64,000 nt of DNA from Aegilops tauschii subsp. strangulata (taxonomy: Eukaryota; Streptophyta; Magnoliopsida; Poales; Poaceae): positions 649,905,387 to 649,969,386 of the forward strand of contig NC_053036.3 of the NCBI RefSeq assembly GCF_002575655.3. Reading direction: 5' to 3'. The position numbers were made by a program, and so were the translations under genes. Below the pieces are notes generated by a model that made no database searches, was not told the DNA's origin, and was given only the letters and a program-made list of their open reading frames with translations. Shown here piece after piece: positions 54,828 to 64,000 of the stretch (within the stretch, counting starts at the first letter, position 1; every line of letters starts with the position of its first letter).

Positions 54828-54839
54828 TGGTATCAGAGC
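54828..54839 (+). other. Primer binding site (tRNA-iMet)
   Basis: TGGTATCAGAGC starts two bases after the 5' LTR end. It is complementary to the 3' end of initiator methionine tRNA, the usual primer of plant Copia elements. The 1.3 kb leader to the gag ATG follows. Confidence 0.95.
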
Positions 54840-55798
54840 CAGGCCTATGCGTAGTTACTATGCACGAGTAGAACACAAAGCAGTTGTGGGCGTTGAGTTT
54901 GCCAATTCTTCTTGCCGCTACTAGTCTTATCTTGTTTCGGCGGCATTGTAGGATGAAGCGGCCCGGACCGACCTTACACGTACGCTTACGTGAGACAGGT
55001 TCCACCGACTGACATGCACTAGTTGCATAAGGTGGCTAGCGGGTGTCTGTCTCTCCTACTTTAGTCGGAACGGATTCGATGAAAAGGGTCCTTATGAAGG
55101 GTAAATAGAAATTGGCAAATCACGTTGTGGTTTTACATAGGTAAGAAACGTTCTTGCTAGAAACCTATACAAGCCACGTAAAAACTTGCAACAACAATTA
55201 GAGGACGTCTAACTTGTTTTTGCAGCAAGTGCTATGTGATGTGATATGGCCAGAAGATGTGATGAATGATATATGTGATGTATGAGATTGATCATATTCT
55301 TGTAATAGGAATCACGACTTGCATGTCGATGAGTATGACAACCGGCTGGAGCCATAGGAGTTGTCTTTATTATTTTGTATGACCTGCGTGTCATTGAATA
55401 ACGCCATGTAAATTACTTTACTTTGTTGCTAAACGCGTTAGCCATAGAAGTAGAAGTAATCGTTGGCGTGACGACTTCATGAAGACACAATGATGAAGAT
55501 CATGATGATGGAGATCATGGTGTCATGCCGGTGACGAAGATGATCATGGTGCCCCGAAGATGGAGATCAAAGGAGCATAATGATATTGGCCATATCATGT
55601 CACTATTTGATTGCATGTGATGTTTATCATGTTTTTGCATCTTATTTGCTTAGAACGATGGTAGTAAGTAAGATGATCCCTTATAATAATTTCAAGAAAG
55701 TGTTCACCCTAACTGTGCACCGTTGCGAAGGTTCGTTGTTTCGAAGCACCACGTGATGATCGGGTGTGATAGATTCTAACGTTCGAATACAACGGGTG

Positions 55799-55896
55799 TT
55801 GACGAGCCTAGCATGTACAGACATGGCCTCGGAACACACGCAATACACTTAGGTTGACTTGACGAGCCTAGCATGTACAGACATGGCCTCGGAACA
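55799..55896 (+). repeat. 60-bp tandem duplication in the leader
   Basis: Two copies start TTGACGAGCCTAGCATGTAC at 55799 and 55859 and are identical for 38 bases. They lie in the untranslated leader, 240-340 bp before the gag ATG. Confidence 0.85.
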
Positions 55897-56139
55897 CGGA
55901 GGACCGAAAGGTCGAGCATGAGTCGTATAGAAGATACGATCAACATGGAGATGTTCACCGATCTTGACTAGTCCGTCTCACGTGATGATCGGACACGGCC
56001 TAGTTAAATTCGGATCATGTATCACGTAGATGAGTAGAGGGATGTCTATCTGAGTGGGAGTTCATTAAATAATTTGATTAGATGAACTTAATTATCATGA
56101 ACTTAGTCTAAAATCTTTACATTATGTCTTGTAGATCAA

Positions 56140-59100
56140 ATGGCCAACGTTGTCCTCAATTTCAACGCGTTCCTAGAGAAAACCAAGCTGAAAGATGATG
56201 GCAGCAACTATACGGACTGGGTCCGGAACCTGAGGATCATCCTCATAGTAGCCAAGAAAGATTATGTCCTAGAAGCACCGCTAGGTGAAGCACCAATCCC
56301 ACAAAACCAAGACGTTATGAACGCTTGGCAGCAGCGTGCTGATGATTACTCCCTCGTTCAGTGCGGCATGCTTTACAGCCTAGAACCGGGTCTCCAAAAG
56401 CGTTTTGAGAAACATGGAGCATATGAGATGTTCGAGGAGCTGAAATTGGTTTTCCAAGCTCATGCCCGGGTCGAGAGATATGATGTCTCCGACAAGTTCT
56501 TCAGCTGTAAAATGGAGGAGAACAGTTCTGTTAGTGAGCACATACTCAGAATGTCTGGGTTGCACAACCGCTTAACTCAGCTGGGAGTTAATCTCCCGGA
56601 TGACGCGGTCATTGACAGAATCCTTCAGTCGCTTCCACCAAGCTTCAAGAGCTTTGTGATGAACTACAATATGCAGGGGATGGAAAAGACCATTCCTGAG
56701 GTATATTCGATGCTGAAATCAGCGGAGGTGGAAATCAGAAAAGAACATCAAGTGTTGATGGTGAATAAAACCACTAAGTTCAAGAAGGGCAAGGGTAAGA
56801 AGAACTTCAAGAAGGACGGCAAGGGAGTTGCTGCGCCCGGTAAACCAGTTACTGGGAAGAAGTCAAAGAATGGACCCAAGCCTGAAACTGAGTGCTTTTA
56901 TTGCAAGGGAAGTGGTCACTGGAAGCGGAATTGCCCCAAATACGTAGCGGACAAGAAGAAGGCCGGCAACACCAAAGGTATATGTGATATACATGTAATT
57001 GATGTGTACCTTACCAGTACTCGTAGTAGCTCCTGGGTATTTGATACCGGTGCGGTTGCTCATATTTGTAACTCAAAACAGGAACTACGGAATAAACGGA
57101 GACTGGCGAAGGACGAGGTGACGATGCACGTCGGGAATGGTTCCAAGGTCGATGTGATCGCCGTCGGCACGCTACCTCTGCATCTACCCACGGGATTAGT
57201 TTTAAACCTCAATAATTGTTATTTAGTGCCAGCTTTGAGCATGAACATTGTATCTGGATCTCGTTTAATTCGAGATGGCTACTCATTTAAATCCGAGAAT
57301 AATGGTTGTTCTATTTATTTGAGAGATATGTTTTATGGTCATGCCCCGCTGGTCAATGGTTTATTTTTGATGAATCTCGAACGTGATGTTACACATGTTC
57401 ATAGTGTGAATACCAAGAGATGTAAAGTTGATAACGATAGTCCCACATACTTGTGGCACTGCCGCCTTGGTCACATTGGTGTCAAGCGCATGAAGAAGCT
57501 CCATGCAGATGGACTTTTGGAGTCTCTTGATTACGAATCATTTGACACGTGCGAACCATGCCTCATGGGTAAGATGACCAAGACTCCGTTCTCCGGAACA
57601 ATGGAGCGAGCAACCAACTTATTGGAAATCATACATACCGATGTGTGTGGTCCAATGAGTGTTGAGGCTCGCGGAGGATATCGTTATGTTCTCACTCTCA
57701 CTGATGATTTGAGTAGATATGGGTATGTCTACCTAATGAAACACAAGTCTGAAACCTTTGAAAAGTTCAAGGAATTTCAGAGTGAGGTTGAGAATCAACG
57801 TGACAGGAGAATAAAATTCTTACGATCAGATCGTGGTGGAGAATATTTAAGTCACGAATTTGGTACACACTTAAGGAAATGTGGAATAGTTTCACAACTC
57901 ACGCCGCCTGGAACACCTCAGAGAAATGGTGTGTCCGAATGTCGTAATCGCACTCTATTGGATATGGTGCGATCTATGATGTCTCTTACCGATTTACCGC
58001 TCTCATTTTGGGGCTATGCTTTAGAGACTGCCGCATTCACTTTAAATAGGGCTCCGTCGAAATCCGTTGAGACGACACCGTATGAATTATGGTTTGGGAA
58101 GAAACATAAGCTGTCGTTTCTAAAAGTTTGGGGATGCGATGCTTATGTCAAGAAACTTCAACCTGAAAAGCTCGAACCCAAGTCGGAAAAATGCGTCTTC
58201 ATAGGATACCCTAAGGAAACTATTGGGTATACCTTCTACCTCAGATCCGAAGGCAAGATCTTCGTTGCCAAGAACGGGTCCTTTCTGGAGAAGGAGTTTC
58301 TCTCGAAAGAATTGAGTGGGAGGAAAGTGGAACTTGATGAGGTGATAGTCACCCCTTCCGAACCGGAAAGTAGCGCAATGCGGGAAAATGTTCCTGTGGT
58401 GCCTACACCGACTGGGGAGGAAGTTAATGATGATGATCATGAAGCTTCAGATCAAGTTACTGAACTTCGTAGGTCCACAAGGACACGTTCCGCACCAGAG
58501 TGGTATGGCAACCCTGTCCTGGAAATCATGTTGTTAGACAACGGTGAACCTTCGAACTATGAAGAAGCGATGGCGGGCCCGGATTCCGATAAATGGCTAG
58601 AAGCCATGAAAAACGAGATAGAATCCATGTATGAAAACAAAGTATGGACTTTGACTGACTTGCCCGATGAGCGGCGAGCCATAGAAAACAAATGGATCTT
58701 TAAGAAGAAGACGGATGCGGATGGTAATGTGACCATCTACAAAGCTCGACTTGTCGCTAAGGGTTATCGACAAGTTCAAGGGGTTGACTACGATGAGACT
58801 TTCTCACCCGTAGCGAAGCTGAAGTCCGTCTGAATCATGTTAGCAATTGCCGCATACTATGATTATGAGATATGGCAGATGGACGTCAAAACGGCATTCC
58901 TTAACGGCTTCCTTAAGGAAGAGTTGTATATGATGCAGCCGGAAGGTTTTGTCGATCCTAAGAATGCTAACAAAGTATGCAAGCTCCAGCGCTCAATCTA
59001 TGGGCTGGTGCAAGCATCTCGGAGTTGGAACATTCGCTTTGATGAGATGATCAAAGCGTTTGGGTTTACACAGACTTATGAAGAAGCCTGTGTTTACAAG

Positions 59101-60120
59101 AAAGTGAGTGGGAGCTCTGTAGCATTTCTCATATTATATGTGGATGACATACTGTTGATGGGAAATGATATAGAATTCTTGGAAAGTATAAAGGCCTATT
59201 TGAATAAGTGTTTTTCAATGAAGGACCTTGGAGAAGCTGCTTATATATTAGGCATCAAGATCTATAGAGATAGATCGAGACGCCTCATTGGTCTTTCACA
59301 GAGTACATACCTTGACAAGATATTGAAGAAGTTCAATATGGATCAGTCCAAGAAGGGGTTCTTGCCTGTATTGCAGGGTGTGCAATTGAGCACGGCTCAA
59401 TGCCCGACCACGGCAGAAGATATAGAAAAGATGAGTGTCATCCCCTATGCCTCGGCCATAGGGTCTATTGTGTATGCCATGCTGTGTACCAGACCTGATG
59501 TAAACCTTGCCGTAAGTTTGGTAGGAAGGTACCAAAGTAATCCCGGCATGGAACACTGGACAGCGGTCAAGAATATCCTAAAGTACCTGAAAAGGACTAA
59601 GGATATGTTTCTCGTTTATGGAGGTGACGAAGAGCTCGTCGTAAAGGGTTACGTCGACGCTAGCTTCGACACAGATCTGGATGACTCGAAGTCACAAACC
59701 GGATACGTGTATATTTTGAATGGAGGAGCAGTAAGCTGGTGCAGTTGCAAGCAAAGCGTCGTGGCGGGATCTACATGTGAAGCGGAGTACATGGCAGCCT
59801 CGGAGGCAGCACAGGAAGCAGTCTGGATGAAGGAGTTCATTACCGACCTAGGGGTGATTCCCAATGCGTCGGGCCCGATGACTCTCTTCTGTGACAACAC
59901 TGGAGCCATTGCCCTTGCGAAGGAGCCCAGGTTTCACAGGAAGACCAGGCATATCAAGCGTCGCTTCAACTCCATTCGTGAAAGTGTTCAAAATGGAGAC
60001 ATAGATATTTGTAAAGTACATACGGACCTGAATGTAGCAGATCCGTTGACTAAACCTCTCCCTAGAGCAAAACATGATCAACACCAGGACGCAATGGGTG
60101 TTCGATTCATCACAATGTAA
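56140..60120 (+). pseudogene. Copia gag-pol polyprotein with one in-frame stop
   Basis: The frame runs from the ATG at 56140 to TAA at 60120, 1326 codons, interrupted only by TGA at 58831-58833. Domains are: gag (1-about 270) with the CCHC knuckle CFYCKGSGHWKRNC at about 252; protease DTGAVAH at about 301; integrase zinc region (HCRLGH, CEPCLMGK) at 440-490 with catalytic Asp (IHTDVCGPM), Asp (LRSDRGGEY) and Glu (QRNGVSE); reverse transcriptase with QMDVKTAFLNG (about 911) and YVDDILLMG (about 1000); and RNase H with VDASFDTD, CEAEYMAASEA and DLNVADPLTKPL. All catalytic residues are present. The stop falls at a codon that is usually Arg in relatives, consistent with CGA to TGA at a methylated CpG, and separates gag-protease-integrase from most of RT. 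Confidence 0.95.
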
Positions 60121-60140
60121 CTAGATTATTGACTCTAGTG

Positions 60141-60152
60141 CAAGTGGGAGAC
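60141..60152 (+). other. Polypurine tract
   Basis: CAAGTGGGAGAC directly precedes the 3' LTR; it is the plus-strand primer site. The same motif precedes the LTR of the truncated minus-strand Copia at 48674-48690. Confidence 0.85.
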
Positions 60153-61869
60153 TGTTGGAAATATGCCCTAGAGGCAATAATAAATGGTTATTATTATATT
60201 TCTTTGTTCATGGTAATTGTCTATTATTCATGCTATAATTGTATTGTCCGGAAATCGTAATACATGTGTGAATACATAGACCACAACGTGTCCCTAGTAA
60301 GCCTCTAGTTGACTAGCTCGTTGATCAACAGATAGTCATGGTTTCCTGACTATGGACATTGGATGTCATTGATAACGGGATCACATCATTAGGAGAATGA
60401 TGTGATGGACAGGACCCAATCCTAAGCATAGCATAAAAGATCGTGTAGTTTCGTTTGCTAGAGCTTTTCCAATGTCAAGTATCTTTTCCTTAGACCATGA
60501 GATCGTGCAACTCCCGGATACCGTAGGAGTGCTTTGGGTGTGCCAAACGTCACAACGTAACTGGGTGACTATAAAGGTGCACTATGGGTATCTCCGAAAG
60601 TGTCTGTTGGGTTGGCACGGATCGAGACTGGGATTTGTCACTTCGTGTGACGGAGAGGTATCTCTGGGCCCACTCGGTAATGCATCATCCTAATGAGCTC
60701 TATGTGACTAAGGCGTTAGTCACGGGATCATGCATTGCGGTACGAGTAAAGAGACTTGCCGGTAACGAGATTGAACAAGGTATTGGGATACCGACGATCG
60801 AATCTCGGGCAAGTAACATACCGATTGACAAAGGGAATTGCATACGGGATTGATTGAATCCTCGACACCGTGGTTCATCCGATGAGATCATCGTGGAACA
60901 TGTGGGAGCCAACATGGGTATCCAGATCCCGCTGTTGGTTATTGACCGGAGAGGCGTCTCGGTCATGTCTGCATGTCTCCCGAACCCGTAGGGTCTACAC
61001 ACTTAAGGTTCGGTGACGCTAGGGTTGTAGAGATATGTGTATGCGGAAACCCGAAAGTTGTTCGGAGTCCCGGATGAGATCCCGGACGTCACGAGAGGTT
61101 CCGGAATGGTCCGGAGGTGAAGAATTATATATAGGAAGTCAAGTTTCGGCCACCGGGAAAGTTTCGGGGGTTACCGGTATTGTACCGGGACCACCGGAAG
61201 GGTCCTGGGGGTCCACCGGGTGGGGCCACCTATCCCGGAGGGCCCCGTGGGCTGAAGTGGGAAGGGAACCAGCCCCTAGTGGGCTGGGCGCCCCCCCATG
61301 GGCCTCCCCCCATGCGCCTAGGGTTGGGAACCCTAGGGTGGGGGTCTTCCCACTTGCCTTGGGGGGCAAGGCACCCCCTTCCCCCCTTTGGCCGCCGCCC
61401 CCCCTTGAGATCCCATCTCCAGGGCCGGCGCCCCCCCAGGGGGCCTATATAAAGGGAGGGAGGGAGGGCAGCAACAACACAGCCTTGGGCGCCTCCCTCC
61501 TCCCCTGCTACACCTCTCCGTCTCGCAGAAGCTCGGCGAAGCCCTGCCGAGACCCGCTACATCCACCACCACGCCGTCGTGCTGCTGGATCTCCATCAAC
61601 CTCTCCTTCCCCCTTGCTGGATCAAGAAGGAGGAGACGTCGCTGCACCGTACTTGTGTTGAACGCGGAGGTGCCGTCCGTTCGGCACTCGGTCATCGGTG
61701 ATTTGGATCACGGCGAGTACGACTCCGTCATCCACGTTCATTGGAACGCTTCCGCTCGCGATCTACAAGGGTATGTAGATGCACTCCTTTCCCCTCGTTG
61801 CTAGTATACTCCATAGATGCATCTTGGTGAGCGTAGGAAAATTTTAAAATTATGCTACGAATCCCAACA
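60153..61869 (+). repeat. 3' LTR of the Copia element
   Basis: 1717 bp, nearly identical to 53113-54826. It retains an intact TATATAAA at 61446-61453 and ends ATCCCAACA, followed by the CAGGG target copy. Confidence 0.95.
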
Positions 61870-62180
61870 CAGGGGGGTAGGGCGCGCCCTCCACCCTCGT
61901 GGATGGCTCCGGACTCTTCTGGCCCAACTCTTTTACTTCGGGGGCTTCTTTTGTTCCATAAAAAATCCACAAAATTGGCATGTCCATTGGACTCCGTTTG
62001 GTATTCCTTTTCTGTAAAACTCAAAAACAAGGAAAAAACATAAAACTGGCACTGGGCTCTAGGTTAATATGTTAGTCCCAAAACTCATATAAAATAGCAT
62101 ATAAATGCATATAAAACATCCTAGGCGAATAATATAATAGCATTGAACAATCAAAAATTATAGATACGTTGGAGACGTAT

Positions 62181-64000
62181 CAAGCATCCCCAAGCTTAAT
62201 TCATGCTCGTCCTCGAGTAGGTAAATGATAAAAACAGAATTTTTGATGTGGAATGCTACCTAACATATTTATCTATTTAATTCTCTTTATTGTGGCAAGA
62301 ATATTCAGATCCATAAGATTCAAAACAAAAGTTTAACATTGACATAAAAATAATAATACTTCAAGCATACTAACAAAGCAATCATGTCTTCTCAAAATAA
62401 CATGGCTAAAGAAAGCTATCCCTACAAAATCATATAGTATGGCTATGCTCTATCTTCATCACACAAAATATTTAAATCATGCACAACCCCAGTTTCAGCC
62501 AAGCAATTGTTTCATACTTTGGTATTCTCTTTTCAACTTTCACGCAATACATGAGCGTGAGCCATGGACATAGCACTATAGGTGGAATAGAATGGTGGTT
62601 GTGGAGAAGACAAAAGGAGAAGATAGTCTCACATCAACTGGGCATATCAACGGGCTATGGAGATGCCCATCAATAGATATTAATGTGAGTGAGTAGGGAT
62701 TGCCATGCAACGGATGCACTAGGGCTATAAGTATATGAAAGTTCAAAAAGAAACTAAGTGGGTGTGCATCCAACTTGCTTGCTCATGAAGACCTAGGGCA
62801 TTTGGGGAAGCCCATCATTGGAATATACAAGCCAAGTTCTATAATGAAAATTCCCACTAGTATATGAAAGTGACAACATAGGAGACTCTCTATCATGAAG
62901 ATCATGGTGCTACTTTGAAGCACAAGTGTGGTAAAAGGATAGTAGCATTGCCCTTCTCTCTTATTCTCTCATTTTTTGGGCCTTCTCTTTTTTTGGCCTC
63001 TTTTTTTATTTTTTTATTTTTTCATCCGGAGTCTGAAGCCGACTTGTGGGGGAATCATAGTCTCCATCATCCTTTCCTCACTGGGACAATGCTCTAATAA
63101 TGAAGATCATCACACTTTTATTTACTTACAACTCAAGAATTACAACTCGATACTTAGAACAAAATATGACTCTATTTGAATGCCTCCGGCCATGTACCGG
63201 GATGTGCAATGAATCAAGAGTGACATGTATGAAAGGATTATGAACGGTGGCTTTGCCACAAATACGATGTCAACTACATGATCATGCAAAGCAATATGAC
63301 AATGATGAAGCGTGTCATAATAAACAGAACGGTGGAAAGTTGCATGGCAATATATCTCTGAATGACTATGGAAATGCCATAATAAGTAGGTATGGTGGCT
63401 GTTTTGAGGAAGGTAAAGGTGGGTGTATGGTATCAGTGAAAGTTGCGCGATACTAGAGAGACTAGCAATGGTGGAAGGGTGAGAGTGCATATAATCCATG
63501 GACTCAACATTAGTCATAAAGAACTCACATACTTATTGCAAAAATCTACAAGTCATCAAAACAAAGTACTATGCGCATGCTCCTAGGGGAAGGGTTGGTA
63601 GGAGTTAACCATCACACGATCCCGACCTCCACTCATAAGGAATACAATCAATAAATAAATCATGCTCCAACTTCATCACATAACGGTTCACCATACGTGC
63701 ATGTTACGGGAATCACAAACTTTAACACAAGTATCTCTCAAATTCACAACTACTCTACTAGCATGACTCTAATATCACCATCTTCATATCTGAAAACAAT
63801 GATAAAGAATCAAACTTCTCATAGTATTCGATGCACTTTGTATGAAAGTTTTTATTATATCCCTCTTGGATGCCCATCATATTAGGACTAAATTCATAAC
63901 CACAGCAAATTACCATGTTGTTCTAAAGACTCTCAAAATAATATAAGTGAAGCATGAGAGTTCATCTATTTCTTCAAAATAAAACCACCATCCTGCTCTA
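62181..64000 (-). mobile_element. Internal 3' region of the outer Gypsy element
   Basis: The sequence continues to the right of the 3' LTR, beginning with the PPT-like AAGCTTGGGGATGC on the minus strand. It is AT-rich and contains no pol motif in the 1.8 kb visible; the short frames of 60-125 codons have no known domain. It is best read as the long untranslated part between pol and the 3' LTR. The element continues past the window edge. Confidence 0.7.

Larger units (their letters stand above)
53113..61869 (+). mobile_element. Full-length Copia retrotransposon, Angela/BARE-like
   Basis: The 8757-bp element has both LTRs (1714 and 1717 bp, both TG...CA), the primer binding site, a single gag-pol frame, a polypurine tract and a perfect 5-bp target duplication. 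The LTR start TGTTGGAAATATGCCC and the leader motifs resemble the Angela/BARE/WIS group. LTRs differ by only about 15 to 20 positions by eye (roughly 1 percent), so insertion was recent on the scale of the other elements here. It sits inside the 3' LTR of a Gypsy element, making it the youngest layer. One in-frame stop in pol and a changed TATA box in the 5' LTR suggest it is not autonomous. Confidence 0.95.
51759..62180 (-). mobile_element. Gypsy 3' LTR, split by the full-length Copia element
   Basis: On the minus strand the LTR begins TGATACGTCTCCAACGTATC at 62180 and ends GTAGTAGACATCA at 51759, about 1.66 kb without the Copia insert (53113-61869 and one target copy). A PPT-like AAGCTTGGGGATGC sits just upstream (62181-62196), so this is the 3' LTR of an element extending right. 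The 5 bp at the left junction are CTACC (51754-51758); the partner copy would be beyond the window. The LTR interrupts the Tat-lineage pol. The family was not named, but the sequence is a common Triticeae Gypsy type. Confidence 0.8.

Noticed and set aside
62479..63885. Short frames of 60-125 codons at the right edge
   Set aside because: They lie in the AT-rich untranslated internal region of a Gypsy element and have no recognisable motifs.
1..64000. tRNA genes
   Set aside because: No stretch with paired A and B box promoter sequences and a cloverleaf was noticed by eye; a tRNAscan run would be needed to exclude them.

Overview
This is a plant nuclear window, almost certainly from a Triticeae grass (wheat, Aegilops or barley group). 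The evidence is spliced GT-AG genes, Stowaway MITEs with CTCCCTCC ends and TA duplications, LTRs starting TGTTGGAAATATGCCC (Angela/BARE/WIS-like), CACTA ends with repeated TTTAGTACCGGTT motifs, and several layers of nested retrotransposons. All family names come from recognition by eye; no database search was possible.

Layout. 1-2112 is part of a long minus-strand LTR with an array of GCGGTACTACCGC palindromes just upstream of its TATA box. 2113 to about 14520 is a decayed Mutator-like element. It carries a plus-strand gene with two successive Ulp1-type (C48) protease units and a convergent minus-strand FAR1-type MULE transposase gene. 14590-14936 is a CACTA end, inserted in two adjoining Copia LTR copies (14937-17887), one of which contains a fragment of plastid 16S rDNA. 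17888-20539 is largely AT-rich and non-coding. 20540-25014 is a complete but degenerate short-LTR Copia element. 25015-26470 holds small relics.

The gene island runs from about 26.5 to 46.5 kb. A plus-strand PA-TM-RING gene (RMR-like vacuolar sorting receptor; CDS 27925-30992, four coding exons) appears intact and has a spliced uORF. A minus-strand LRR receptor kinase (CDS 37390-33809, two exons, about 1149 residues, non-RD kinase like XA21) also appears intact. Downstream, between 42.8 and 46.5 kb, four truncated copies of the kinase gene's 3' end alternate with copies of a GC-rich exon-like block and a broken EBP1/PA2G4 gene fragment.

The right 17.5 kb is nested retrotransposons: a Copia 5' end (46490 on), a truncated minus-strand Copia (to about 49215), a decayed Tat-lineage Gypsy (to 51758), the 3' LTR of another Gypsy (51759-62180) and, inside that LTR, a young full-length Copia (53113-61869) with a perfect 5-bp target duplication. 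Only one in-frame stop interrupts its polyprotein.

The points most worth a second look are: the paired Ulp1 units, one with its catalytic Cys replaced by Tyr; the TGAACTTC octamer that fills the MULE introns on one strand whatever the gene direction; the palindrome array in an LTR promoter; the repeatedly duplicated kinase 3' ends; and the plastid rDNA insert. I found no convincing undescribed multi-gene system beyond these.
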